Under the pieces are notes generated by a model, which had not been told where the DNA came from, searched no databases, and saw only the letters and a list, made by a program, of their open reading frames with translations. A DNA stretch of 64,000 nucleotides from Amycolatopsis keratiniphila subsp. keratiniphila (lineage in GTDB: Bacteria; Actinomycetota; Actinomycetes; Mycobacteriales; Pseudonocardiaceae): NCBI RefSeq assembly GCF_001620365.2, contig NZ_LQMT02000020.1, forward strand, positions 147,854 to 211,853, given 5' to 3'. The position numbers and the translations under genes are program-made. How positions within the stretch are numbered: position 1 is the stretch's first letter; each line of letters starts with the position of its first letter. Shown here one piece after another: positions 1-10,737 of the stretch.

Positions 1-29
1 ACTCACGACCCACCGGACCGAAAACGCGC

Positions 30-461
30 CTACGCCTTGGGCGAGAGCAGGACGACGGGGATCTCCCGCTCGGTCTTGGTCTGGTACTGCGCGTAGTTCT
101 TGAAATCCGCGGTGATCTTGGGCCACAGGCGGGCACGCAGATCGGCGTCGGCGACGCTCGCCACCATCGGCTGCGCGGCCTCACCCTTCAGCGTGACCTG
201 GACCTCGGGGTTGTCGCGGAGGTTGAGGAACCACGCCGGGTGCTGGTCGTCGCCGCCGCGGGAGGCGACGATGACGTACGCGTCGCCCTCGCGCAGCGGC
301 GAGGTCAGCAGAACGGTGCGCGGCTGGCCGGATTTGCGGCCGATGGTGGTCAGTTCCAGCACGGTCATCCCGGCGACCTGCCAGCCGGCGCGGCCGCCGC
401 TGACCTTCTGGATGACGCGGTGGACGGCGTTCATGGTCTTCAAGGCGAAATCGGAGGGCAT
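30..461 (-). CDS. DDN-like nitroreductase/quinone reductase (F420-dependent type)
   Basis: This 143-residue protein has the single-domain split-barrel fold of the actinobacterial deazaflavin (F420)-dependent nitroreductase family, which reduces quinones or nitro compounds with F420H2. The family motif TTIGRKSGQPR lies at about residues 38-48, followed by a hydrophobic strand and a C-terminal segment rich in aromatic and charged residues. Length matches the family (about 140-150). The start is an ATG just downstream of the stop of the TetR gene on the same strand (10-bp gap), so the two are probably co-transcribed. Substrate cannot be inferred. The family assignment is fairly sure; F420 binding is inferred from the family. 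Confidence 0.85.
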   Translation of the reverse strand: MPSDFALKTMNAVHRVIQKVSGGRAGWQVAGMTVLELTTIGRKSGQPRTVLLTSPLREGDAYVIVASRGGDDQHPAWFLNLRDNPEVQVTLKGEAAQPMVASVADADLRARLWPKITADFKNYAQYQTKTEREIPVVLLSPKA

Positions 462-471
462 GCGGAGAAGG

Positions 472-1254
472 CTACTCCGCTTTGGTCGCGACTTCGATTC
501 CGTCCAGCAAGACGGACAGCGAGAACTCGAAGGCCTCCCTCGCCTCCTGCTCCAGATAGGACACCGTCTCGTCCTCCATCCGGAACGCCAGCTCGGCCTC
601 CATCCAGGTCAGCGTCGGGAAGCGCTCGGCGAAGTCGGGCGAGACCTCCTTCAGATGCGCGGACCTCGCGTACCACCACTCGTCGTCCGACTGCCCTGTC
701 ACCTTTTCGGCCAGCCTGGCCTCCGAAGCCGTCCTGGCGGGCTCGCGCACGCACGAATACAGCGCGCTGACCAGCCGCCGCAACGCCGCCGGGCGCAATC
801 CGGTCCGGCGCAGGATCCTCACCAGCGCCTCCAGCACGACGTATTCGTTCGGCCCGAGCACCGGCCGCGCTTGCGAGACCTGCAGGACCCAGGGGTGCCG
901 GAGGTAGAAGTCCCAGAGATCCTCTGCCCAGCGAGCCGCTTCCGCACGCCACCCGTCTCCGTCGTAAGTGGCCGGAAGCTCGGCGAGCGCCTTGTCGTAC
1001 ATGAGGTCGACCAGTTCGCTCTTGCTCGGGACATAGGTGTAGAGCGCCATGGCCGTGCGGCCGAGCCTGTCCCCGACCGCACGCATCGAGAGGCCCGCCA
1101 TGCCTTCGGCGTCCGCGATGGTGATGGCGGTCTCGACGATCAGATCCACCGAAAGCCCCGGTTTGGGGCCGGGCCGCTCGGCGTCCAGGGGCTCGGTCCG
1201 CCACAGCAGGGCCATCGACCGCCGGGGGTCTCCTTGCGCCGCGTAGACGACCAC
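472..1254 (-). CDS. TetR/AcrR family regulator with tetracycline-repressor-type C-terminal domain
   Basis: A 260-residue DNA-binding repressor. The helix-turn-helix spans about residues 35-82 (core MRAVGDRLGRTAMALYTYV) and the long C-terminal half resembles the TetR_C_1 ligand domain (Arg- and Trp-rich helices). A GTG start at 1254 is chosen because AAGGAG lies 7 bases upstream; an internal ATG at 1215 has no good ribosome site. It is divergent from the short UvrA paralog with a 78-bp shared intergenic region, the usual arrangement for a repressor controlling a resistance gene. That regulatory link is an inference. Confidence 0.9.
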   Translation of the reverse strand: MVVYAAQGDPRRSMALLWRTEPLDAERPGPKPGLSVDLIVETAITIADAEGMAGLSMRAVGDRLGRTAMALYTYVPSKSELVDLMYDKALAELPATYDGDGWRAEAARWAEDLWDFYLRHPWVLQVSQARPVLGPNEYVVLEALVRILRRTGLRPAALRRLVSALYSCVREPARTASEARLAEKVTGQSDDEWWYARSAHLKEVSPDFAERFPTLTWMEAELAFRMEDETVSYLEQEAREAFEFSLSVLLDGIEVATKAE

Positions 1255-1332
1255 TTGCCAACTCCTTACAGCATAAACTAACCTCTGCTACCCTCACTTT
1301 ACAGGCTAAAGAGTTCCAACCAGGGGAGAGCC
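1255..1332. promoter_or_regulatory. Divergent tetR / uvrA-like intergenic region with repeated TTACAGnnTAAA-type motif
   Basis: Two similar 12-mers, TTACAGCATAAA (1266-1277) and TTACAGGCTAAA (1299-1310), lie 33 bp apart in direct orientation. Each has palindromic TTA/TAA ends. This is AT-rich against its surroundings and is the plausible operator region for the neighbouring TetR protein. No experimental support; the assignment rests on position and repetition. Confidence 0.45.
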
Positions 1333-3594
<2,262 letters not shown>

Positions 3595-3625
3595 CGCGTG
3601 TGATCGCCTCTGGCGAGGTTGGCGT

Positions 3626-3678
3626 GTTGCGAAAGCCACTTTCGCAACGTTGAAGGTTGCGAAAGTGGCTTTCGCAAC
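3626..3678. repeat. Perfect 23-bp hairpin between convergent genes
   Basis: Arms 3626-3648 and 3656-3678 are perfect inverted repeats around a 7-base loop. Each arm is itself almost palindromic (GTTGCGAAAG, three bases, CTTTCGCAAC), so the whole has four-fold symmetry. It lies 31 bp after the uvrA-like stop, with no T-run. A partial copy of one arm occurs at 32289-32302. It could be a bidirectional terminator or a mobile palindrome. Confidence 0.85.
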
Positions 3679-3735
3679 CTCGTCGGAGGCGGAAAGCGGC
3701 CGGTGCAGAGGGTCGTGCGCGAGTGGCGGTTTCGC

Positions 3736-3850
3736 GTGACTGGATGGACGACACACGTGACTGAGCGGCCGACTCGCGGCCACGCTCGTGTCGTCCGTCC
3801 AATCACGTGTGTCGTCCGCCTGATCACCCGTGTCGTCCGTCCAATCACCC
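3736..3850. repeat. Head-to-head array of 21-bp phased repeats (class II palindromic array)
   Basis: GTGACT cores start at 3736 and 3757. In inverted orientation, AATCAC, GATCAC and AATCAC occur at 3801-3806, 3822-3827 and 3843-3848. Spacing within each half is exactly 21 bp. The right half reads as three 21-bp tandem units beginning GTGTCGTCCG (3788-3850). The array fills the gap before the convergent membrane-protein gene, ending 7 bp from its stop. Related arrays are at 8390-8487, 13183-13267 and 23823-23928. Confidence 0.85.
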
Positions 3851-3857
3851 CGCCACG

Positions 3858-4712
3858 TCATCGCACGCGGGACCGACGTCGAATCGCTTCACGGAAAGCG
3901 GCTGCACCGATAAGCCCCAGCACCACCAAGGCCAGCCCCGAAGTCACCATCTCCACCGGCGAGGCCGCCAGCGGCGAAACCCCGGTCACCGACTCCACCC
4001 CCACCACCGCGGTCAGCACCGAGTAGGCACCGATCGCCGTCCACACCAGCCGCACGCGCCGCCGTTCCGTCCAGTCCGCGAACCGCAGCAGCCAGGCGAG
4101 CCCCGGCACGATGAGGATCGCGTGCATCGCCACCGCGTGAAGCGGCTTCAGCGCGCCGGCGGTGGTGTACGCGAGCTGCGGGTTCCCGCCCCGCGCCTCG
4201 ACGACGCCGCTCGCGATCATCGCCGCGCCCGCGCCCAGCGCCACCAGCAGCGCGACGAGCCCGAACCGCACCGCGAGCCGCATGCTCGCCGTCGTCTCCC
4301 CTTCGCCGCGCATCGCCGCGGCCGTGAACGTCACCGCCGTCAGGATGATCACGCCACCGCCCGCCGCGAGCGTCGTCGACACGGCGTTGTCGAAGCCGGT
4401 CTCGAAGTTGAAATGCGACGGCACCCCACGCCAGGCCTGCATGCTCACCAGCGCCGTCTCCACGACACTCGCCGCCGTGAAGACGCCGAGCAGCACGTTC
4501 CGCACGCGTGGCCGCACCGCGACGTACGACGTCGCCCAGGCGACGGTGACCAGCGTCAGCCCGAACGACAAGCCGAACGTGACCGCCTTCCGCATCGACA
4601 GCGGCCCGGTCCACGAGCCGCCGGACGCGACCAGCACGACCGCGTGCACGAGACCGCTGAGGAACAGGAGCGCCCCGGTCGCGTAGGCGACGCGTTCGAT
4701 CGTCCGAATCAT
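3858..4712 (-). CDS. Multi-pass membrane protein of unknown function
   Basis: From the ATG at 4712 this encodes 284 residues (MIRTIERVAYATG...) with about seven to eight hydrophobic segments, separated by short loops, and an Arg-rich C-terminal end typical of a cytoplasmic tail. The same frame stays open far upstream across the phosphoesterase gene, but that extension is antisense shadow and lacks membrane character. Conserved-looking loop motifs are GPLSMRKAVTFGLSFG and LKPLHAVAMHAI. I do not recognise a functional family. It stands alone, divergent from the metallophosphoesterase gene. Confidence 0.75.
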   Translation of the reverse strand: MIRTIERVAYATGALLFLSGLVHAVVLVASGGSWTGPLSMRKAVTFGLSFGLTLVTVAWATSYVAVRPRVRNVLLGVFTAASVVETALVSMQAWRGVPSHFNFETGFDNAVSTTLAAGGGVIILTAVTFTAAAMRGEGETTASMRLAVRFGLVALLVALGAGAAMIASGVVEARGGNPQLAYTTAGALKPLHAVAMHAILIVPGLAWLLRFADWTERRRVRLVWTAIGAYSVLTAVVGVESVTGVSPLAASPVEMVTSGLALVVLGLIGAAAFREAIRRRSRVR

Positions 4713-4850
4713 GCCGTCGAGTGTCTTTCGCGGCGACGCGGAAAGCGTCGGCCGTGAGGCGACATCTCGCGTACGTCCGCCTACGTACCTGAGACGCCCC
4801 TCAGCGAAGACGGCGGTAGAGACCAATGGGCTGTTACTCTGGCCGACATC

Positions 4851-5984
4851 ATGCCCCGCATCCTTGTCCGCGTCGCCGCGCTGATCGCCGTCCTTGCCCT
4901 CCTGTTCGGTGTGCCGTGGTGGACGATCGTCGGCTCCCCCGAACTCCCGGCCGCGCTCGAAGTCCTCGGAACGATCGTGTTCGCCGTCGCGGTACTCGCC
5001 GTGCCCGCGTGCATGGTCCTCGGTCACGGGCCGTGGCAGCGCGACCTCGCGGCGAAGATCGGCGACCTCTCCCTCGGGCTGATCTGGCTGCTGTTCTCGT
5101 TGTCCGTACTCGGAAACGTGCTGCGGCTCGGGCTCGCCGTGTCCGGAGTGGACAGTGCGGCGGGCATCGTGTCCGGCGTCGTCGTGGTGGCCTTCGCGGC
5201 GCTGGCGGCGTACGGGATGGTCGAAGCCCGGCGTGTGCCGAGGCTCAAGGAACTCGACGTCGTGCTCCCCCGCCTCGGCGCGGGACTCGACGGTCTCCGC
5301 TTCGCGATCATCACCGACACCCATTTCGGTCCGCTGAACCGGACGAAGTGGTCGGGGAAGGTCGTCGAAGTGGTGAACGAACTCGACGCCGACGTCGTCG
5401 CCCACGCGGGCGACCTCGCCGACGGCACCGTCGCCAAGCGGCGGGAGCAGGTCGCACCGCTCGGGAAGGTGCGGGCGAAGCTCGGCAAGTTCTACATCAC
5501 CGGCAACCACGAGTACTTCGGCGAGGCACAGGCCTGGCTCGACCACATGCGCGACCTCGGCTGGGAGCCGCTGCACAACCGGCATCTGCCGGTCAGCCAA
5601 GGCGGCGACACGCTGGTCTTCGCCGGGATCGACGACCCGACCGGCGCCGCCTCCGGCCTGCCCGGCCACGGCCCCGACCTCCCCGCCGCGCTCGACGGCG
5701 TCGCCGCGAGCACGCCGGTGGTCCTGCTCGCCCACCAGCCGAAGCAGGTCAAGCAGGCCGCGGAGGCCGGTATCGACCTCCAGATCTCCGGGCATACGCA
5801 CGGCGGCCAGATCTGGCCGTTCCACCTCCTGGTCCGGCTCGACCAGCCAGTACTGGCCGGCCTTTCGCGCCACGGCGAGCGCACGCAGCTCTACACGAGC
5901 CGCGGCACCGGCTTCTGGGGGCCGCCGCTGCGCGTCTTCGCGCCGAGCGAGATCACCCTCCTGACCTTGCGAAACGGCAAGTAG
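4851..5984 (+). CDS. Membrane-anchored metallophosphoesterase (YkuE-like)
   Basis: A 377-residue protein. The first 125 residues hold about four hydrophobic segments, followed by a calcineurin-like phosphoesterase domain. Metal-binding motifs are in the expected order: DTHFG (near 155), GDLADG (near 186), GNHEYF (near 218), HQP (near 294) and GHTHGGQ (near 313). The family cleaves phosphodiesters or lipid-linked pyrophosphates; YkuE-type enzymes act at the membrane surface. ATG start at 4851. A 12-bp stem follows the stop. The exact substrate is unknown. Confidence 0.9.
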   Translation: MPRILVRVAALIAVLALLFGVPWWTIVGSPELPAALEVLGTIVFAVAVLAVPACMVLGHGPWQRDLAAKIGDLSLGLIWLLFSLSVLGNVLRLGLAVSGVDSAAGIVSGVVVVAFAALAAYGMVEARRVPRLKELDVVLPRLGAGLDGLRFAIITDTHFGPLNRTKWSGKVVEVVNELDADVVAHAGDLADGTVAKRREQVAPLGKVRAKLGKFYITGNHEYFGEAQAWLDHMRDLGWEPLHNRHLPVSQGGDTLVFAGIDDPTGAASGLPGHGPDLPAALDGVAASTPVVLLAHQPKQVKQAAEAGIDLQISGHTHGGQIWPFHLLVRLDQPVLAGLSRHGERTQLYTSRGTGFWGPPLRVFAPSEITLLTLRNGK

Positions 5985-5989
5985 TCACC

Positions 5990-6019
5990 CCGATGCGACA
6001 CCTCACGGTGTCCCATCGG
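5990..6019 (+). terminator. Hairpin after the metallophosphoesterase gene
   Basis: CCGATG/CATCGG and GACACC/GGTGTC form a stem of 12 pairs with one C-C mismatch and a TCAC loop, starting 5 bp after the stop codon. A T7 tract follows at about 6033-6039. This fits an intrinsic terminator for the upstream gene. Confidence 0.65.
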
Positions 6020-6037
6020 CGCCACCGACAAATTTTT

Positions 6038-6049
6038 TTGTCTTGACAA
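6038..6049. promoter_or_regulatory. Palindrome TTGTCTTGACAA overlapping a -35-like element
   Basis: A perfect 5+2+5 palindrome in unusually AT-rich sequence. It contains TTGACA (6043-6048), a consensus -35, about 60 bp before the DUF998 gene start. Sites of this form are typical of MarR- or HxlR-type repressors. No such regulator is encoded next to it, so the controlling protein would be elsewhere. The -10 is not clear. Confidence 0.5.
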
Positions 6050-6109
6050 TCGAGGCTTTCGGAGCGAGAGTTGTGCCAACGCACCCGCCGCCCCGAAAGG
6101 CAGAAACCG

Positions 6110-6754
6110 ATGACCATCACCGCCACCCGCGCCCACATCGCGCTCCCGGCCCGCGCCCTGCTCGCCTGCGGCGCCGTATCGGGCCCGCTGTACTTCCTGA
6201 CCTCACTCAGCCAGGCCGCCGTGCGCGACGGCTTCGACCTGACGAAGCACCCGGCGAGCATGCTGAGCAACGGCGACGCCGGGTGGATCCAGGTGACGAA
6301 CTTCCTGGTCACCGGCGTCCTGATGATCGCGGGAGCGATCGGGCTGAGCCGGACGCTCGAACCGGGCAGAGGCAGCACGTGGGGGCCGCGGCTGCTGTGC
6401 GTCTTCGGCGTCAGCCTGCTCTTCGCCGCGGTCTTCAAGGCCGACCCCGGCAACGGCTTCCCGGCCGGTTCCGGTCCGGCCACCATCAGCACCGCGGGCG
6501 TCCTGCACATGGCCGCCGGCTCGGTCGGTTTCCTCTCGCTGATCGTCGCGACCTTCGTGTTCGCCAGCCGCTTCTCCCGTGAGGGCCACCGCGGCTGGGC
6601 CGTCTACTCCCGCGCCACCGGCATCGCGTTCTTCGCCGCCTTCGCCACGATGAGCTCCGGCAACGCGAACGCCGTCGTGATGCTCGCCTTCTGGGCCGCC
6701 GTGATGCTGGCCTGGGGCTGGGTCACCGCCGTCATCCTCCGCACCACCCGCTGA
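6110..6754 (+). CDS. DUF998 family integral membrane protein
   Basis: A 214-residue protein with about six transmembrane segments and the DUF998 pattern: a first helix with GxVSGPLYFLTS, a loop RDGFDLTKHPASMLSNGDAGWIQ (about residues 40-62, split here by family use), and later helices ending in WGWVTAVIL. The function of DUF998 is unknown. The ATG at 6110 is preferred over an upstream in-frame start because GAAAGG lies about 9 bases before it. It is the first gene of a three-gene operon with an alpha/beta hydrolase 23 bp downstream and a macro-domain gene after that. Confidence 0.85.
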   Translation: MTITATRAHIALPARALLACGAVSGPLYFLTSLSQAAVRDGFDLTKHPASMLSNGDAGWIQVTNFLVTGVLMIAGAIGLSRTLEPGRGSTWGPRLLCVFGVSLLFAAVFKADPGNGFPAGSGPATISTAGVLHMAAGSVGFLSLIVATFVFASRFSREGHRGWAVYSRATGIAFFAAFATMSSGNANAVVMLAFWAAVMLAWGWVTAVILRTTR

Positions 6755-6777
6755 ACGACTACAGGAGAATTCCCGCC

Positions 6778-7575
6778 ATGAGCACCGTGACCTCGCAAGA
6801 CGGCACCACCATCGCCTACACCCGCACCGGCTCCGGCCCCGCCGTCATCCTGGTCGACGGCGCGATGTGCCATCGCGAGTTCGGCCCGGCCAAGCCGCTG
6901 GCCGCCGAACTGGCCGCGCACTTCACCGTCTACACCTACGACCGCCGCGGTCGCGGCGAGAGCGGGGACACCGCGCCGTTCTCCGTCGCCCGCGAAGTCG
7001 AGGACATCGCGGCACTGATCAAGGAAGCGGGTGGGACGGCCCACGTCTACGGGATCTCGTCCGGCGCCGCGCTCGCCCTCGAAGCCGCGAAAGCCGGGCT
7101 GCCGATCACGAAACTGGCGGTCTACGAATTCCCGCTGGTCGTCGACGACACCCGCCCGCCGGTCCCGGCCGACTACGACGAGCGGCTGGAGAAGGCCATC
7201 GCCGACGGGCGTCCCGGCACCGCGATCAAGACCTTCATGCGGGAAGGTGTCCGCGTCCCGGCGCCGGTCGTCTTCATGATGCAGTTCATGCCCGCGTGGC
7301 CGAAGCTCAAGAAGGTCGCGCCGACCCTGCGCTACGACGCCGCCCTGTTCGACGGCCTGCACGACGGCACCCCGCTGCCCGAAGGCCGCTGGGCGAGCGT
7401 TTCCGTGCCGACGCTGGTGATGGACGGCGGCAAGAGCCCCGCCTGGATCCGCAACGGTGTCGCCGCGCTGGCGAAGGCGGTGCCCGGCGCCGAGTACCGC
7501 ACGATCGAGGGCCAGACGCATATGCTCAAACCGAAGGCCGTGGCACCGGTACTGATCGAGTACTTCACCGACTGA
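6778..7575 (+). CDS. Alpha/beta hydrolase
   Basis: A 265-residue serine hydrolase of the alpha/beta fold. The nucleophile elbow YGISSGAAL is near residue 90, an acidic residue is expected in VMDGGKSP (near 220), and the catalytic histidine lies in EGQTHMLKP (near 250). The N-terminal strand VTSQDGTTIAYTRTG is typical of small esterases, lactonases and peroxidase-like hydrolases. AGGAG precedes the ATG. It sits 23 bp after DUF998 and 13 bp before the macro gene, so all three are probably one transcript. Substrate unknown. Confidence 0.9.
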   Translation: MSTVTSQDGTTIAYTRTGSGPAVILVDGAMCHREFGPAKPLAAELAAHFTVYTYDRRGRGESGDTAPFSVAREVEDIAALIKEAGGTAHVYGISSGAALALEAAKAGLPITKLAVYEFPLVVDDTRPPVPADYDERLEKAIADGRPGTAIKTFMREGVRVPAPVVFMMQFMPAWPKLKKVAPTLRYDAALFDGLHDGTPLPEGRWASVSVPTLVMDGGKSPAWIRNGVAALAKAVPGAEYRTIEGQTHMLKPKAVAPVLIEYFTD

Positions 7576-7588
7576 CGGAGCGATCACG

Positions 7589-8125
7589 ATGATCGAACTG
7601 GTCGAAGGCGACATCACCGAACAGCAGGTCGACGTCGTGGTCAACGCCGCGAACTCGTCACTGCTCGGCGGCGGCGGGGTGGACGGCGCGATCCACCGCC
7701 GCGGCGGGCCGGAGATCCTCACCGAATGCCGGGCCCTGCGCGCGGGGCACTACGGCAAGGGACTGAAGACCGGAGAGGCGGTCGCCACCACGGCGGGCCG
7801 CCTTCCGGCGCGCTGGGTGGTGCACACCGTCGGGCCGGTGTGGTCCGATTCCGAAGACCGCTCGGCGCTGCTGGCGGCGTGCCACCGCAACTCGCTGCAC
7901 GTCGCCGCCGACCTCGGCGCGCACTCCGTGGCGTTCCCCGCGATCTCGACCGGGATCTACCGGTGGCCCCTCGAATCCGCGGCGGAAATCGCCCTCGAGA
8001 CCGTGACGAACACGCTCTCGGCCGGGTCTTGCTCGGTGGAACTGGTGCGGTTCGTGCTGTTCGGAACCGCCGCCTACGACGTTTTCCGGGAGCAGGCGCA
8101 AGCGATGGGCCTGGGCGGGTCGTGA
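7589..8125 (+). CDS. Macro-domain ADP-ribose / O-acetyl-ADP-ribose hydrolase
   Basis: A 178-residue single macro domain. Hallmarks are VNAANSSLLGGGGVDGAIH near residues 21-39 (the ADP-ribose-binding Asn and Gly-rich loop) and the second loop FPAISTGIYRWP near 115. It resembles the MacroD/YmdB class that removes ADP-ribose from acetyl or acidic groups. ATG start. It is the third gene of the DUF998-hydrolase operon. Its stop codon lies inside the first 20 bases of a long intergenic repeat, so gene end and repeat end coincide. Confidence 0.92.
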   Translation: MIELVEGDITEQQVDVVVNAANSSLLGGGGVDGAIHRRGGPEILTECRALRAGHYGKGLKTGEAVATTAGRLPARWVVHTVGPVWSDSEDRSALLAACHRNSLHVAADLGAHSVAFPAISTGIYRWPLESAAEIALETVTNTLSAGSCSVELVRFVLFGTAAYDVFREQAQAMGLGGS

Positions 8126-8356
8126 GTGGCGTTTCGGGCCGGGCCTTGAGTACCTGCTGGACTTTGGCGGCGGCTGATCGCGCGTCGGGTCCGTGAAGGC
8201 CTCCTTGCCTACCCTGAAGGTAGTGAAGGAGGCCTTCACTACCTTCAAAGATCGCCACCAGCAACCACAACGACCACCACGGCGGCGCGTGAAGGCCCCC
8301 ATCCCCCGGCTCAGCCGAGGAAACTCGACCTTCACACCTTCCCCAAGTACATGAAG
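8119..8356 (+). repeat. Composite intergenic element, copy 1
   Basis: About 240 bp made of several hairpins. The same element occurs inverted at 53573-53849. An 88-bp block here (8152-8239) matches the reverse complement of 53719-53806 at 86 of 88 positions. The flanks also match: GTGAGTGGCGTTTCGGG at the left end, and a further block of about 100 bp to the right with a 17-bp indel and a few substitutions. Internal stems include GTGAAGGCCTCCTT (8193-8206) with AAGGAGGCCTTCAC (8226-8239). The left end overlaps the macro gene stop. No protein coding potential is evident. Confidence 0.85.
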
Positions 8357-8389
8357 GCAGGGCGCAGCGTGAGCGGAGGCGGGACTCGC

Positions 8390-8487
8390 GTGATCAGGGA
8401 CGTGACTCGCGTGACTGGAAGCCGCACTCGCGAGTTCCGCCCCTGATCACGCGAGTTCCGGCTTCGATCACGTGAGTGCGGTGCTCG
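8390..8487. repeat. Head-to-head 21-bp phased array
   Basis: Left cores GTGATC (8390) and GTGACT (8411) face right cores GATCAC (8445-8450) and GATCAC (8466-8471). Each pair is spaced 21 bp. It ends 6 bp from the stop of the convergent propeller gene and belongs to the same family as 3736-3850, 13183-13267 and 23823-23928. Confidence 0.85.
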
Positions 8488-8492
8488 ACCCA

Positions 8493-9476
8493 CTAAACAC
8501 CGGCAGGTGAAGCAGCCTGCGAGACCAGCTCCCGCGGCGCCCCGCTCCCGTCCGCAGGCACCGACCACACCGCCGAGTCCACGCCGTACGCCACGGTCCG
8601 GTCGTCGAGCCAGGCCGCCTGGTCGTCCACGCTCCGCGTCTCGGCCAGCAAGGTCTCCTTGCCGGACGCCAGGTCGAGGACGGCCAGCCGCCACGGCGCC
8701 GCGAGATCGGCGGAGACCTTCTTCTTGAACGCGATCCGCTTCGCGTCCGGCGAGAGCGACGGGCATTCGACGTTCTCCCGGATCATCCTCGCGACGAGCT
8801 TTTCGTAGTCCGCCTCGACCAGGTACGTCTTCCCCTTCGTCCCCACGGTCGCGTAGAACTTCTTGCCGTCGGGGGCGAAGGTGATCCCCCAGTAGTTCAC
8901 GTCGGACGAGTAGTACGGCTTGCCGTCGAGCAGGAGCCCCATCTCCTCGATGCTCTTCATCAGCTTCCCGGTCTTCAGGTTGAAGATCCCGGCCCTGGTC
9001 GAAAACCCGGTCTCCGCGTAGGAATCCCCGTTGACGAACAGCGTCCAGTAGGCGAGCTTCCCGTCCGGCGAGACCCGGCCGCGGCTGGGGGTGCCGGGCA
9101 GTTCGATTCGGCGGATCTCCTTGAGGTCCTTGTCCAGCACGATCACGTCGGTCATCGGCGGCAGCACCCCGGGCTGCGCGGACAGGCACAACGCCGTCCC
9201 CGCCGAGGTGGCGAACCGGTCGCAGCTGAGGCCGGAGACCTTCCGCGGTTCACCGGGACGATCGGCCGGGACGGTGGCCAGATGGCCGAAGTCGGGGCCT
9301 TCGGCGGTGTTGCGGAACAGCAGTTGTCCCTTGGCCTGCACCGAAACCGGCTGCCCGGTCACCACGGCGACGGAGTTGACGTCCGGCCCGCGGTCCCGGG
9401 ACAGGACGCCGTAGCCGACGGCCGCCGCGATCAGGACGACCACCGCCGCCACCACGCCCAGGATCCGCGCCCTCAT
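8493..9476 (-). CDS. Membrane-anchored TolB-like / WD40-like beta-propeller protein
   Basis: A 327-residue protein with one N-terminal transmembrane segment (about residues 5-25) and an extracytoplasmic domain of repeated propeller blades (RVSPDGKLAYW, TFAPDGKKFYA, SLSPDAKRIAF, each at the start of a blade). The fold suggests a scaffold or ligand-binding role at the cell surface; no catalytic motif is visible. The ATG overlaps the stop of the upstream MFS gene by four bases (ATGA), so translation is coupled and the two products may work together. Specific function unknown. Confidence 0.8.
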   Translation of the reverse strand: MRARILGVVAAVVVLIAAAVGYGVLSRDRGPDVNSVAVVTGQPVSVQAKGQLLFRNTAEGPDFGHLATVPADRPGEPRKVSGLSCDRFATSAGTALCLSAQPGVLPPMTDVIVLDKDLKEIRRIELPGTPSRGRVSPDGKLAYWTLFVNGDSYAETGFSTRAGIFNLKTGKLMKSIEEMGLLLDGKPYYSSDVNYWGITFAPDGKKFYATVGTKGKTYLVEADYEKLVARMIRENVECPSLSPDAKRIAFKKKVSADLAAPWRLAVLDLASGKETLLAETRSVDDQAAWLDDRTVAYGVDSAVWSVPADGSGAPRELVSQAASPAGV

Positions 9477-10717
9477 GCGTAGGTCCGCAACGGACGGAGG
9501 ACGGCGGCCGCCACGACCACCACGGTCAGCGCACCCGCGGCGACCAAGACCGCGGCGTGCAGATCCCAGGTGGTCCAGGCGAGTCCGAAAAGGACGGACG
9601 CGAGCATCCGCGTGGTCGCCTGCCCGGTCTGCACCAGCGCCAGCCCGCCGGCCCGCTGGTGTTCGGGCAGCAGCGGCCCGGCCGCGGCCATCAGGACACC
9701 GTCGGTGGCCGCGTAGAAGACACCGTGCAGCACGAGCGCCAGCACCGCGAGGATGCCGCCGTCCACCGGGCCGAGCAGCGCCAGCAGCGCGACGACCAGC
9801 GCGACGTGCCCGCCGAGGAACACCTTCCAGCGGCCGATCCGGTCCGAAAGCCTGCCGAGCGGAACGGCTAGCAGCAGGTACACCCCCGCGGTTCCCAGCG
9901 GCAGCAAGGGAAAGAACACCGCGCCGAGTTCCCAGCGGCGCTGCAGCACGAGGTAGAGGAACGAGTCGCTGAGGGTGACCAGGCCCAGCAGCGCCGCCCA
10001 GACGCAGATCCGCCGGAACGACGCCTGCCGGATCAGGCCCGCGGTCTCCCGCAAGGAGACCTTGGGCCGTTCGGCTCGCGGCTTCGGCTGGTGGTCCTTG
10101 ACCAGCACCACCAGGATGATCACGCCGATCGCGGCGATGCAGAAGCTCGTGAAGAACACCGAGTCGTAGCTGCCGAGGCTGAGCCAGAGCACCGCCATCG
10201 CGACCAGCGGGCCGAGGAACGCGCCGAAGGTGTCCATCGCGCGGTGCACGCCGAACGCGCGACCGAGGTGTTCGGGGTCGCTGCTCAAGGTGATCAGCGC
10301 GTCGCGCGGAGCGGTCCGGACGCCTTTGCCGGTGCGGTCGGCCGCGAGCACGGCGCCGATCGCCACGGTGGACGAACCCGCCAGCATCAGGCCGATCTTG
10401 CCCAGCGCCGAGATCCCGTAACCGAAGCAGGCGACCGCCTTGAGCTTCTGCCAGCGGTCCGCGAGATGGCCGCCGACCAGCCGGACGACGGCGGTGACAC
10501 CGGAGTAGAGGCCGTCGAGCACACCGAACTGCAGCGGGCTCAGGCCGAGACCGAGGACGAGGTAGAGCGGGAGGACCGCGGTCACCATCTCCGACGAGAT
10601 GTCGGTGACGAGGCTGACCAGGCCGAGCGCGACGACGTTCCCGGTGACGGCCCGTTTCACGCCGCTCTTCGGGACATCCGCCGCGGCGTCCGCTCCCCTA
10701 CTGGTCGCGATGTACAT
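9473..10717 (-). CDS. MFS transporter
   Basis: A 414-residue, 12-helix major facilitator protein. The motif-A-like loop after helix 2 reads GGHLADRWQKLK (near residue 82), a second half-motif is GRLSDRIGRWK (near 290), and helix 1 carries the SLVTDISSEM stretch seen in a subgroup of drug-resistance-like MFS proteins. GGAGG precedes the ATG by six bases. It is the first gene of a two-gene operon with the membrane propeller protein. Substrate not deducible; efflux is the usual role of this subgroup. Confidence 0.9.
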   Translation of the reverse strand: MYIATSRGADAAADVPKSGVKRAVTGNVVALGLVSLVTDISSEMVTAVLPLYLVLGLGLSPLQFGVLDGLYSGVTAVVRLVGGHLADRWQKLKAVACFGYGISALGKIGLMLAGSSTVAIGAVLAADRTGKGVRTAPRDALITLSSDPEHLGRAFGVHRAMDTFGAFLGPLVAMAVLWLSLGSYDSVFFTSFCIAAIGVIILVVLVKDHQPKPRAERPKVSLRETAGLIRQASFRRICVWAALLGLVTLSDSFLYLVLQRRWELGAVFFPLLPLGTAGVYLLLAVPLGRLSDRIGRWKVFLGGHVALVVALLALLGPVDGGILAVLALVLHGVFYAATDGVLMAAAGPLLPEHQRAGGLALVQTGQATTRMLASVLFGLAWTTWDLHAAVLVAAGALTVVVVAAAVLRPLRTYA

Positions 10718-10737
10718 GGGAGACCTCCAGCGCCGGA

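Noticed and set aside
3788..3850. CRISPR-like array of short units
   Set aside because: Units are 21 bp with no separate spacers, and the cores face each other in most arrays. CRISPR repeats are longer, with unique spacers, and no cas genes are present.
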